Under the pieces are notes generated by a model, which worked only from the letters and a program-made list of their open reading frames with translations, searched no databases and was not told the DNA's origin. Of a stretch of 64,000 nt of DNA, positions 11,981 through 23,600 are shown piece after piece; the stretch's first letter is position 1, and every line of letters starts with the position of its first letter. This DNA comes from Pelodera strongyloides (Eukaryota; Nematoda; Chromadorea; Rhabditida; Rhabditidae), in the NCBI GenBank assembly GCA_036852015.1, contig JAANDG010000138.1, positions 62,001 to 126,000 of the forward strand, in the 5' to 3' direction. Both the position numbers and the translations under genes were made by a program.

Positions 11981-12435
11981 AGACTCCGATTGGTCCTAAT
12001 TATCTTATTTGTCTTATTTATGCTTCTTCATCTATCGAACCGCATACGTGAACACTGCGAACCGAACGGCCACAGCAACTTTGACCCACGCCAGCCTTCA
12101 AACGGTAAGTTGGAGGATTGATAGATTATTTACGTCGCACTATGGCACGCGAAAGTTCAAAGTGCCATCCAACTCATAGAGTATTTATGCCACGCTTTCG
12201 CGCGAATTCGCCGCGAAAGTGCCATCCAAGTCCACTTTTCCATTTTCGAGCAGCTTTACATTAGGTGTATGCAAAACACGCCGCAGGTGTATGTAAATTT
12301 CTTGCCACGTTTCGTGGAGGGGTTATTTTAATTTAAAGGTGTATTGAGCTTGAGTGCCAATTTAAATTTGCCGCAAAAAATCCAGAATCACGATGATGCA
12401 AAAAATATTCACCCCAATAAGAAGGCTAAAAAATG

Positions 12436-12606
12436 TTAAAGCGAAATGCTAGCTCCTTTGGAAAATTTGCATATGATAAGCAACTCCTATGTATCCTATG
12501 CTAATTTTGTACGATCGTCCACGGCAATCGTACAAAATTAGCATAGGATACATAGGATTTGCTTATCATATGCAAATTTTCCAAAGGGGCTAGCATTTCG
12601 CTTTAA
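12436..12606. mobile_element. foldback MITE, family E, copy 3
   Basis: Full-length, about 171 bp, ends TTAAAGCGAAATGCTAGC and its inverse. Loop CGATCGTCCACGG. Shares its right TTAA (12603-12606) with the next element. Confidence 0.9.
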
Positions 12607-13038
12607 AGGGACGCGGTCACCGTTTTGACCCTTATGTATATTTTGTGTTTTTATTAACTGCACAGTATGAAAAACATAGTGTTGGAAAAAATCCGACGAA
12701 AAACGCTGTTTTCAGCGAGAAATTCATTGATTAAAAAAGTTGCGCCCTATCCAAGGTCCACAGTTAGCCATAGAAAACCAAAGGTTATAATGCCCGCGAA
12801 GTATTCGACCGATTAATTAGTGGAATAACGTTCGTCGAGTCATTATCAGCACGGCCATATGCAGGACAATTACTAGGGTTACGGTGCGTATTGGTTCGAG
12901 GACAACATTTTTCGTCATCATTTTACTCGCTGTTGCCGCATTTCTTGCAAAACATTTTCCCAACACTATGCGTTATAAATTATGAAGATAATAAAAACAA
13001 AAAGTATACATAAGGGCCAAAACGGTGACCGCGTCCCT
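12603..13038. mobile_element. foldback MITE, family H
   Basis: Starts TTAAAGGGACGCGGTCACCG and ends with the inverse CGGTGACCGCGTCCCT. Subterminal repeats TTTTGACCCTTATGTATA and inverse. About 436 bp. The right-hand TTAA has decayed (CTCTGGG follows). Confidence 0.85.
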
Positions 13039-13065
13039 CTGGGTTCGACACAAAAAAAAACACCT

Positions 13066-13960
13066 TTAAAGGGTCAGGCCCATTTCAGATGGCCCCTCTT
13101 TTTTTATGACTCCACCTGATTCTCCGTCTAAAATATAAAAGGTTAACGCTAGGAGTTCTTCAGGGCCCCGAATGGGGCCCTGCACCCTGCAGTCCGCTCT
13201 GGCTCTGGACTACCGAAGTAGTGCGCTCCAGAGAATATTACGGAATGGGTGGCCAGCCCTAATCCAAGAAACCTTCCCAGGTTTTCACCTGGTACCGTTT
13301 TTACCACCCGGTCGGTGCAATCAGCCGCGGAAATTGAACCCCGGTTGTTTTTTGTTTGGTGGGCGCGCCGCCCACTCACCCCGGCTGTTTTTTTTTTCGA
13401 ATTTTCAGGTTACAAAAACCCCCATGTATTTACAAAATACTGCCCTTTTCTAGTGGGGTAGTTTTATTCAATTGGTGAGGTAGTCATATTTAATGATGCG
13501 TAGTCATATTCAATTGATGGGGTAGTATTTTGTAATTTTTCCCACGGGGTAGTAAAAGCCAATGCGATTGGGTAATATTTTGTAAGAAGGGGGAAGTATT
13601 TTCACATGTAGGGGGTAGCGTAATTCAAGATTACCTAGGGTTTGAAGATCGCTACCCCATCATTGAAGAACACTACCCCTTTCTTACAATTTACTATCCC
13701 CTTGTCTGGGGTGATAAAATGTCAAAAGGGTAGTGTTCTTCAATGGTTTGGTAGTACTTTGCATGCTACAAAGTACTACCCCAATACATTTGGGGTAGTA
13801 TTCTTCAAAATTACCATTACTGGCTATGGTAAATTGCTGCATATTGCGTGCACATTGCACCTGAAAATTGGAAAAAAAATCGCACCCTACTATATTTGAG
13901 CCGGTGAACCAGGTGGAGTCATCAAAAAAATAGGAGGTCACCTGAGATGGGCACGACCGC
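13066..13960. mobile_element. foldback element, family B, long copy with GGGTAGT-rich core
   Basis: Left end TTAAAGGGTCAGGCCCATTT; the right end carries the degenerate inverse (GAGGTCACCTGAGATGGGC). About 0.9 kb versus about 420 bp for the other B copies. The extra interior (13440-13840) is a cluster of direct and inverted GGGGTAGT(A) motifs. Confidence 0.75.
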
Positions 13961-14384
13961 CTTGAAAGAAACCGAGTCACGATATTTTCACAATTTTATT
14001 TAATTTTCACTAAATATAGGAAGTTGTGAGAAAACATTCGGTACCAATACCAAGTTCCAGAAAAAAAACTGGGGGAGAGAATTCACGGTGAATGGGAGGT
14101 ACTCGACTACGGTAGATACGCAATTGTCCGGGCAAAGGCTCATTTGCCGCCCTTTCGGTCTTGCCGCACTTTCGGACTTACTGTAAGGCTCAGGCACACG
14201 CACAAAAAGTTTTCCCCAATATTCTGTGATAAATCTCTCAGAGTACTCAAACATGGCTGCGAAAAGCGCTTGGCATAATATGAAAATTTGGATAAGTTAA
14301 GTTATGTGTGAAATAAGATCTTCAGAAATAAGGCGCAGTGCGAGCTAAAATCTGAGCCTAAAATTCAATGTGCTGTATAAATAA

Positions 14385-14787
14385 AGTACTTAGGTCATCA
14401 AAAAACCTATATTTACGAAATTAAATGTATCATAATGCATTTTTATTAAAGCATTTTTATTACAATATATACGAACCAAATTTCACATTTATTTGCCCTG
14501 GAAAACTTTTTTCCGATTCGCTCAACGTATATGTATACCGTAAAACTGCAGAGATCGAAGCCGTCCATGCAAATTTATCATGATATTAAAATGCGATTAA
14601 AATTTGCACATACACGCCTTGGAAATATGCCGCTTTACGGTATACATATACGATCAGTTCATCGGAAAAAGCTCCCCAGGGTGAGTTTGGGTGACATTTG
14701 GTTTTTATATATTGTAATAAAAATGCTTTATATACATTCTGGACGTTTCGTAAATATAGGTGTACTTTGATGGGCCTGTCCCTTTAA
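14385..14787. mobile_element. foldback MITE, family A, decayed left end
   Basis: Right end TTTGATGGGCCTGTCCCTTTAA is intact apart from drift nearby. The left end begins GTCATCAAAAAACC without TTAA. The interior matches the 15184 copy (GCATTTTTATTACAATATAT and its inverse). Confidence 0.75.
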
Positions 14788-15183
14788 GTTTAAGTATCTT
14801 TTTGATAGAAATACGCCTATAGCTTATAGCATGGGAGGCGTACTTAGACCAAAAAGGTGGTACCTCGGTTTTTTCTCTCATAAGAGAGCTGATTAAATCA
14901 ACTGTTTAATAATTGTATGGTTTTTATGGTAAATAAGCTTCGTAAACATTAGAGGACAATGATTTCAGTATTTGAATCACATTTCACATATTAATAAAGT
15001 AATTACATACCTTATTATTTAGCTATTTCTTGTTTAGATGGTGCATAACTTTTAGTAAGTACTTAGATGTATAGCATATTTGTTTAAAAAAAAATAATCT
15101 AACTGTTATCTAAGTAAATAAAAGTAACCTAACTCATTTCCTTCAAAAAAAGTAAATGTTGGTGAAATCCATCACAAAGCGAG

Positions 15184-15579
15184 TTAAAGGGACAGGCCCA
15201 TCAAAGTAAACCTATATTTACGATACGTTCATAGTGACTATTAAGCATTTTTATTACAATATATACAAACTAAATTTCACATTTATTTGCCATGGAAAAT
15301 TTTTTTTCGATGCGCCTGCTTAAATGTATACCGTAAAGCCGCAAATATCCTTGTCGTCAATGCAAATTTATCGTGAAATTATAATGCGATTAAAATTTGC
15401 ATATATAGCTTTGAAATCTGCAGTTTTATGGTATACATATGCGTTGAGCGCATTGGAAAAAAGTTGTCTAGGGCGAATAATGGTGAAATTTAGTTTGTAT
15501 ATATTGTAGTAAAAATGCTTGATAGTCATTATGAACGTATCGTAAATATAGGTTTATTTTGCTGGGCCTGTCCCTTTAA
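15184..15579. mobile_element. foldback MITE, family A, first link of a chain
   Basis: Both termini present (TTAAAGGGACAGGCCCATCA and its inverse), 396 bp, with arms of roughly 150 bp. Its right TTAA (15576-15579) is the left TTAA of the family F element. Confidence 0.9.
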
Positions 15580-16026
15580 AGGAGGAGGCTCACGAGATCT
15601 AAGTGTACGATTTCTTTCTTCCTATCGATAGATGATGGTATTTGCTTCCAATAAACATGCCTTATGAAGCAAAAGCTTTTAATTAGAAGGAATAAATCAA
15701 TGTAATGCTTAGAATTCTATCAAAATTCCTTACCATAGCCTTTGTAATTGAGTGTGTCCCGAGGGTATCTGGTGGTCTCAAAATAAGAAAATAAGGGTGC
15801 AAATATAGCTAGATACCTGCGGGAGACATACAATAAGAGCCAGATACCCTCGGGACACAAAGGCTACGGTCAAGAATTTTGATAAAATTCCAAGCATTAT
15901 ATTGATTTATTCTGTCCAATTAAAATATTTTGCTTCATAAGGCATGTTTATTGGAAGCAAATACCAGCATCTATCGATAGGAAGAAAGAAATCGTACACT
16001 TAGATCTCGTGAGCCTCCTCCTTTAA
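15576..16026. mobile_element. foldback MITE, family F, copy 1
   Basis: Ends TTAAAGGAGGAGGCTCACGA and inverse, arms of about 150 bp (CTATCGATAGATGATGG and inverse). The core holds inverted CCCGAGGGTATCTGG motifs. Shares TTAA with a family A element on the left and a family B element on the right. Confidence 0.9.
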
Positions 16027-16440
16027 AGGGTCAGGCCCATTTCAAATGACCTCTATCTTTGATGATTCCATATGATTCTCCATGTCAAATATAGTAGGAT
16101 GCACTAATTTTCTAATTTTCAAGCGCAAAAATCACTCATTATTCAGCAATTTACGGTGAGCAGTCATACACAGCTATCCACCGCAGTTGGCACGCCCATT
16201 CGCGCTGATTGGCCGATATCGCAGTCGCCACGCCCAATAGAGCATAGTACCCAATTAGCGCGAAGGGGCGTGACAAATGCGATAAATAGTTGGGTATGAC
16301 TGGCAGGGGTAAATCGATGAATACTGCGTGAATTTTGCGCTTGAAAATTAGAAAATTATTGCATCCTACTATATTTGACATGTAGAATCAGATGGAATCA
16401 TCAAAAATAGGGGTCATATGAAATGGGCCTGACCCTTTAA
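16023..16440. mobile_element. foldback MITE, family B, copy 2
   Basis: Ends TTAAAGGGTCAGGCCCATTT and inverse, 418 bp. The interior has an inverted pair around GCGCTAATTGGG and ATTGGCCGATATCGC. Directly fused to family F on its left. Confidence 0.9.
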
Positions 16441-16453
16441 GTCATAGATTTGC

Positions 16454-16873
16454 TTAAAGGAGGAGGCTCACGAGAATGAAGTGCTCGAATGGTTTCCTTT
16501 TATCGAAAGATGATGGTATTAAGTTCCGAAAGACATGCTTTACAATGCAAAAGCTTTTAACTGGAAGGAGTAAATCAATATAAAACTATGAATTCTATCA
16601 AAATTTTGGATCGTAAAAAATAGTTGATTTCCATAGTGGGCATGCAAATTTTGTGCTGGCTTGCAAAATGACTTGTAAATTTGCATGTTTAGCTTTGAAG
16701 TCTACCTTGCATACGATAGGTTATTTTATTTGACTTCGAGTTCTTAGATTAATTAATTCCTCCAAACTAAAGCGCTGAACCTTATAATACTTGTTTTTTG
16801 GAAGATAAACCCATTATCCTACGATAAAAGGAAATTATTTGAGCACTTCATTCTCGTGAGCCTCCTCCTTTAA
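16454..16873. mobile_element. foldback MITE, family F, copy 2
   Basis: Same termini as copy 1 but a different interior. Separated from the preceding B element by 13 bp only. Its right TTAA (16870-16873) is shared with the next family A element. Confidence 0.9.
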
Positions 16874-17321
16874 AGGGACAGGCTGATCAAAATAAACATT
16901 TATTTACGATTTCATGTTATTTTTTATTAGCAGCGTTTATTACAATATATACACACTAATTTTTATCCACATTCACCCCGGGAACTTTTTTACGCCGAGC
17001 CCAACTCATAAGGGTACCGTATTTGCATCCATTTAGTCCTAATAATTCTTTTACTTCTCGTATGTTATAACACAGTTACAAAATTACGCATGAGAGAGAG
17101 GGTGCCAGAGAAAAAAACTGAGAGAGCAGACAACCAGAGCGGACAGACAACGAGAGGAAGGGACAGGCAACGGTATACATTTGTGGATGCGCTCGTCGGA
17201 AAAAGTTCCCCGGGGTGAATGTCGATAAAATTTGGTTTGCATACATTGTAATAAACACTTTTAATAAAAATTAAGACGAAATCGTAAATATAGGTTAAAT
17301 TTGATGGGCCTGTCCCTTTAA
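16870..17321. mobile_element. foldback MITE, family A, last link of the chain
   Basis: Termini TTAAAGGGACAGGCTGATCA and inverse, 452 bp. The interior is a purine-rich GAGAGAGAG segment not found in the other A copies, so the core has been replaced or expanded. Confidence 0.85.
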
Positions 17322-18940
17322 CCTAAGTACCTTTTTGACGGTCAAAAATTTATGACAGAAGTAAATGTTGGTGAAAACGGCCTCTGTTGCAGGTCCAGAA
17401 ACCCGTTTTGGCTAGTTTTGCTTGCTGACTACGGTAACTAGTTGTGGATCTTCGTTTGCTAATAAATCACTCGAATTGCATATTACGAGAAATGATTTTC
17501 GCAGCCATGTTATAGTAATCCAAGAGTTTTATCACAGAATATACTTTTTATAAGTGGGCCTGAGCCTTTAAAGGAAAATAAGGTTTCCTCAATTTATTTG
17601 TACATGATGTCCGGAATTTCAGAAACATTGGTGTGAAAACGCATTTCTTTACACCTAGACCTAGAACTCGGAGAGTTATTCCCGAATCCCCTTGTTCGGC
17701 CAGATACGTAATAAGCGTCAATTTGTGTGATATATAATATTGGAAACGCCTTGTTATAATCGTAGGAATGACTTTACTTGTTTAACCATTATTATGTAGA
17801 GAAATAATGCAATTGGACGGATACAAACCGTCAAAACGTATTTTGACGTTTCTGACTAGGGTGCCTGGCCGAACAGTTTGCCGGTGAATCATGGATGGCA
17901 CTTTCGCGTACTCTATGAACCATTTAAAGTTTCAGAAAGTTACCAACGTCTGTCTCTCACACACTTTAGAAATTCTCATAATTAAAGAATATCTCATTAG
18001 CACATTAGTAGTCACTCGGTTTTACTCATTTCTTCTACTTTAGATTTTGCCCTGTGGAGAGGAATTTGCAATGAACCGAACTCAAATTGTTTTTTGTTGT
18101 TGTCGTTTGATTATTCAAGTTTTTTGGTGTATGCACCCTTCCATAACAGAATAAAAGTTGTGGGGTAGGGTGAGGGGGCAGGCGCTGTGAAAATTAAGGC
18201 GCGTTCTAGTTTGGAAAAGTTTGAAGAATTCCGGAAAAGGTGGTTCAAGGTGGAACATCTGCATAATTTAGCATAATGCAGGCTATTCAGCTATGTTTGT
18301 CGGTGCCTGTGGTCCCACTTTTGGCGTAGTCTCTAAACTTTCTTCAAACTTTTCCCATCTTACATGCTCCTTTAGGGGTTTTGTTGTTGAAGCCTGTGTG
18401 GCCTTGTGGAGCTCGTATTTCCGTGTTTGTTCGAGTGCCGTTCTTCCGCGTCCGCATTTGGATGAGCTTGTGCATATGAATGTATGGGGATACTCATTTG
18501 TTTTCTAATTTGATGTGAGCTGGGGTCGAAATATTTGCTTTTGGGGAACATATTACATACAAGCGTTGATCGTTTGGATCACAAGGGTTATGCTCCTCTG
18601 GGTGTTGAAGTTGAAAAACTATGAATCAGTATTGCGGCAAGATTATGAACTTATGTGTTGTGATAACTTCGGAAGCATTGCTTTACTTGTGTTTGTGGAA
18701 ATACTATGGTTGGGAAAATTATGTTTGTCTGGGTACGTGGGTACTGTCTGTGGTGTTGTTTGCATTGTTTTTGCGGAAGCGGACATTGGACTATGATTCG
18801 TGTATCCAAGATTTATGTGTTTGATCATGGCCGGAACAATAATGGTCAATTCTAATGTGCAACATTTTTATTGACATGACATAGATGTTAAATTGAATTG
18901 ATCCGCATCAGCATAGAAGTACTGTAGGGGTAGGGGCTTC
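17322..18940. other. intergenic, no gene recognised
   Basis: Contains a fragment at about 17490-17575 (CATGGCTGCGAAAATCATT region, inverted) that is repeated in direct sense at about 14185-14265. GT-rich DNA at 18290-18830 stays open in two plus-strand frames but shows no recognisable domain. Confidence 0.5.
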
Positions 18941-18944
18941 GTGC

Positions 18945-19145
18945 GGTGTCTTGCGTTCGCCGAACGGTGTTTCATCTCATGCGATGTCCATGCGTTCGCT
19001 GTGCGGTGTTTAATCTCATGCGGTGTCCATGCTTTCGCTGTGCGCTGTCTCATCTCATTCTATTTAAACTCGGTAACTATGAGTTGTTTCATTTCACGCG
19101 GTGTCCACGCATTTACTGTGCGGCGTTTCATCTCATGCGGCGTAT
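18945..19145. repeat. about 39-bp minisatellite
   Basis: About five degenerate units built on TTTCATCTCATGCGGTG and TCCATGCGTTCGCTGTGCGG. Open frames on both strands across it are repeat artefacts. Confidence 0.8.
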
Positions 19146-19479
19146 GTGCGGTTGTGCGGTGCGGTGACCAATTGGCCAAACCCACAGCGAGTGTACGACT
19201 AACTGTGGATTAAACATAAAAGTTTTCATAATCAGATTGACACAGAACTGCGGCCATCCGGAGCTTACTGTTAACAGGTAAAGCGAGCGCTTGAGGGTTC
19301 GTCGGCGGGTGCTTGGTGTTCTCCATTTGCGTTATGAATTATTGGAACTTGAAGGGACTTTAGTGCGGACATTGTGACAAACAAAATCAAACATTTCTCT
19401 TTTATATAATAAAATGTTGAATGAAAGCACGAAACAGCGCAGTAGGGACATGGTTTTCCCAACACTCTGGTCTCCAACC

Positions 19480-19995
19480 GCGCAGCGCACCCCCAGCCAG
19501 GGGCGCTCGCCCCTTCTTTTTGCCCCCCTACGCGGCTGGCCGGTGCCCCCCTACGCGGCTGGCCGGTGCCCTCCTGCGCGGTTGGCCGGTTCCCCCCTGC
19601 GCGGTTAGCCCTCCAAGGCAAAAAATAAAAAGACAGACCACATCCGCAAAACAAGTGCAACGAGTAGGAATCGAACCTACGAAACTCACTAATTATGTTC
19701 TGGAGCCAGCGCCTTAGACCATTCGGCCATAAAGCGCATGTCTGCTAATAGAAAAGAAACATTGGGTGGTGACAGCGATATAGTCGAAATTGCGCTGCTG
19801 GGTGCGCGGTTGGCTGGGGGCCCCCTGCGCGGTTGTCTGGGGGTGCGCTGCGCGGTTGAGGACCAAACCCCCCGAGGCACCGCGCACCCAGCCGCGTAGG
19901 CCGGGGCCCCTCTGCGCGGTACGCGGCTGGCTACGCGTGCACTCGAATTTGCGCGGCTGGGTGCGCGGTGCGCTGCGCACCCAGGAACGTAGCAA
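19480..19995. repeat. GC-rich tandem block flanking a tRNA-like sequence
   Basis: Two GC-rich repeat clusters, at about 19480-19620 and 19795-19990. Both use CTGCGCGGTTGGCCGGT-type and related units of roughly 25 bp, partly in opposite orientation, with a tRNA-like sequence between them. The base composition is sharply unlike the surroundings. Confidence 0.7.
19661..19737 (-). pseudogene. tRNA-like sequence (probable tRNA pseudogene or SINE head)
   Basis: Minus strand carries an A box (TGGCCGAATGGTCTAAGG) and a perfect B box (GGTTCGATTCC) with a T-arm stem GTAGG/CCTAC. The D-arm resembles type II (Leu/Ser) tRNAs. The acceptor ends do not pair well and the anticodon stem is not convincing, so a functional tRNA is unlikely. 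Confidence 0.55.
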
Positions 19996-20678
19996 CGAAA
20001 CACCGTGCTGTTGACATGAAAAAAAGAGAAGTTGATAATAAACAAAGACGATAATATTTTATTCCACAGTTATTATTAGTACATTTTTGCATTATTAATT
20101 ATTAATATCAAGTGGGAAGTTCACACTCATTATAAAATTGATGACATCTTTTTTCTAAGTCTAAATAAAAATTGCAAAGACCGTACGTCATATTTTATTT
20201 CAGTAAAATATTAGTATGAAACCATATGAAACGATCTTGCTTCAATGCTTCATGAACTTAAAATTATGTGAAAATATTTCAATCAATGTTTCGAGGGGAG
20301 TGACAGCGAATTTAGTGATTCGATATCGATTTTTCGCTGTAACCGATCGACGAGAGAGAAGAGACGCCCGACGGACCGACAGCCGCTCAGACAAGTGAGA
20401 ATGCACACGAGGACCTGCAAGCAATTTCCTATTAAACTCTTATTCATAAAAGTGGTGGATATTATTGAAAAGTGAGGGCCGTGCACCTTCAAGAGGCTCA
20501 GCATCTTAAAGGGCCTCTCAGTTGGTTTCCGATGAAGAGTTGCTTCCTCCGTTTGAGTGAGCATTTCGTAAGCCAAATAAGCGCCAGTTTACAGCGCCAG
20601 TCGACGTGAATACTGTGCGCCACGACAGCGCCGTCTATGGGGATCTTATACTATTACTTCATCTAGACATCGGCTTAC
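19996..20678. other. likely holds the last exon of the membrane gene, not resolved
   Basis: The minus-strand segment around 20560-20620 reads LALIWLTKCSLKRRK in one frame, which would suit a helix-4 end plus basic tail. I cannot place a phase-0 acceptor that leads into it without a stop, so I leave it uncalled. Confidence 0.3.
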
Positions 20679-23600
20679 CTCAATGCCGACCACTAAGCTC
20701 AGCCCAAAGTCGACCTCGATAGGCTCGTCCTTGTTGGTGAGAACTCCCTCAGAGATGCCTGGGAACACCCAGGGAAGAGCAGGGAACAGACCTAGAAGGG
20801 AGAGACAATAAATAAATGGCGAGCAAGACAAATCGGACAACAACGTTTTTTTGCTGTGCCCTGAATGGAGAAAAACTAATCATACAGAAAAACAATTCAT
20901 AATAATAGAATATCATACTCTAAAAAAGCATGATCTTTCTACTCACCAAGTGCGAATGGCACTATAGCTAAAACGATGTTAGCTGCAGACATCGCGTAGA
21001 CAACGCATGCCAGTGCGGCAGAATGACGGCGCACCGATGCAACACCAAGGAGACCTGAAATAGTTTACTTTTGTGGAACTGTGGATGAATTTGAGATATT
21101 TCACATGATCGATTTATATATATTTGTGGCGATTTCAGAGAGTAATGTATGAAAAAAGCCGTAAGAAATTATATATATGGACTCACCTCGGCCAGAAGTA
21201 ACTAACGAACTTGGTTAATAGTGGCTAAATAAATAGAGTTCAGTAATAAATTACTATTTCTGACGCCCCACCTGTGATCAATACGACGATACCGTAGGCT
21301 AGCTCCACGCCTAGCGCCCATTTAGCATGTTGTAGCATACGGTAGACACCGGCACCGAATATGAGCAATCCACATAAGACCTGGAAAAACTATGATTAAC
21401 TAAAGATAAAGGATCCCCGTACAATCAGCCAAATACCGAAACCACAGGTTCGAGCGTCGCGAATAACGTCAATAATCATGCACCCTGGGGCGGTCTGCTT
21501 AGGAAGCCGATTTACCTCCGCTACAGTTATCCAGCTGCGGTACTTGTAAGACAGTTACCTACCTACGTTACTAACAATAAGACTGTTACCTTACCCAGCT
21601 ACATATAGATACTTACAATTTATTTATTTGTTTATTAAATAACACCACAGGGTGTGCATCACAATGAACTGATGAAAAGAAAGTAGTACAATTAGTTTGA
21701 TACTTTGTGGAAACAAAGTCATTCTAATGATAAATATACGGTTACAAGGTTAAGCCGTCTTATATTTGCGTCCCATCTTCACACTATGATAGAAACAAGC
21801 GGCAATATTGAACGTAAACTTTACCTGAATAGAAGAGTAGATACTAATTGAGTTCCAGCCAATCACCTGTCGGCCATGACCATTTAACGTCTCCTGAGTG
21901 GCGTTTGCCTGAAAATATGTATACTTATTGGAAGACAGTATTTTACAGGCACATGAGTGATTCGTAAACTTTGTTCTAGATGCAAACCGCAATAAAAAAA
22001 TAATAAAGAGTTAAAATAAGAAACAATGCGCAAGGTCAATTTATCCTGCCTCTATACTATACTTGCCTTGCATGTACACAATATTTCACTCTCGGCTCAT
22101 TTCTCTCGGCTTACTTCTGTGAATTATGGAAGCAGAACGCAACAAAATAACGTGACTTTTTCCTGTATCTTCGCCCAATAATAAATTACCTGAGGTGGCA
22201 GATATCCCCCAACTGGGGGATGCCCCGGGTAGTTGGCAATGGGAAGTCCCGAAGGCGGGAGAGCAGACGGTGGACGTGAAATAATCTGAAACGGCATCAC
22301 TTTATATGCGACGTGACTTTCCGAAACTATGTTTACCATTGAACGGTGATAACTGACGGAGAAAATCTCTATTTTTTAATGACTTTTAAGAAGCGCGCCC
22401 CATCTAAATATGATGTGGAAAACACGAGAGGGGCGCGTAACACACATACATACAAACATACAAACTCCAACTAAAAGCAACAAATCGTCCTTACCATTTT
22501 GGGTTGTGGTCCTCTGTTTAGGTAGTCCCCATAGTAGGCCATTTCGTCAAGCGACCTCGGGTCCATATGTTCTGGTCGTGGTAGAGTGCAGAAGGACTGA
22601 TAGCGGGACCCAACTGGAAATTAGGCAATGTTTTTGAAATGGCTCACCGAGCTAATTCTTCTGGGTCCGAACCTACGGGAAGAATTATTAGTTGTTCAAT
22701 AGTGCACAAATTGCCGTAGCCGCACCGGGCCTATGTTATGGTCAATGGAGCATCGGTTCCAGCAAACGCACAGTGATAACTTATCGTTATAAGAGGATTT
22801 GTAGAATCTTTGCAGATGAGCAAATTCCTCGGTTGGAGAAAAACTATATGATAAATCATACCGTTATGAATGGGCATCTCGCTATTTCGGCTCGCCGGTC
22901 TCATTAGTGAGGCTCCCATGGCCGAGTTGGATCGTGCTGGCATTAGATGGGGAGGAACTCCTGAATTTTGGTGCTGTTAATTTAATAAAAAAAATCCAAG
23001 GCTTAGGCCTAAGCCTAAGCCAGAAAATTCCAAGCAAACAAACACCAGAGAATTAACTTCCGAAGGACAGATTTCTTAGCGTTGCCACCGCACATGGAGA
23101 ATTGAATAACGCATTGGTATGCTAACACTAACAACATAGATTGTTCCCTCGAGGCATATTTCCTAGTAGCTGACGTAGCAAGTACATCGAACGTCGTTAA
23201 TGATTGAGAGTAATCCCACAATATTTTCCCGTTTATAGCGTTTAATTTCCTGTGTATTATTGTAGTTTCGTTCACTTTGTGTGTTTTCTGTGATACATCG
23301 ACAAACTGTGCGTTTACATTTTTTGTGTACGTAACAAATATTAGGTAAGTTATCCACCTCCTCTTCCCCAAGTGCGGCTCTTTTCCTGTCGGGACGTGGC
23401 TCTGGGAATCGTGGGAACGTTTGGAACTCCCGATCCAGTCCGGGAAAGAGTGCCACGCTGCTCCTTGGGAGTAGATTGGGATTGAGGCAGATCTGGAAAA
23501 GTACGGTATAAATTTTGTAAGACATGCATTTCCATAGAAACATCTTTCCACCATAGGGCAAGGCCTCTAGTTAGGGAAAAACCTCAGCCTACCGTCACAC

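Larger units (their letters stand above)
9610..12430. repeat. tandem duplication, unit 2
   Basis: Begins GAACCACTTTTGAAATTTTA as unit 1 does. It is interrupted by a chain of foldback elements (9687-10377), resumes at ATGTCCGTTTTCAAAC (10381), and parallels unit 1 to the CCCCAATAAGAAGG stretch near 12415. The 16-bp array here is more uniform and the TG array shorter than in unit 1. Confidence 0.8.

Noticed and set aside
18515..18824. Hydrophobic plus-strand frames in GT-rich DNA
   Set aside because: GT-rich DNA gives Val/Leu/Cys/Trp-rich frames by composition; two overlapping frames are equally open.
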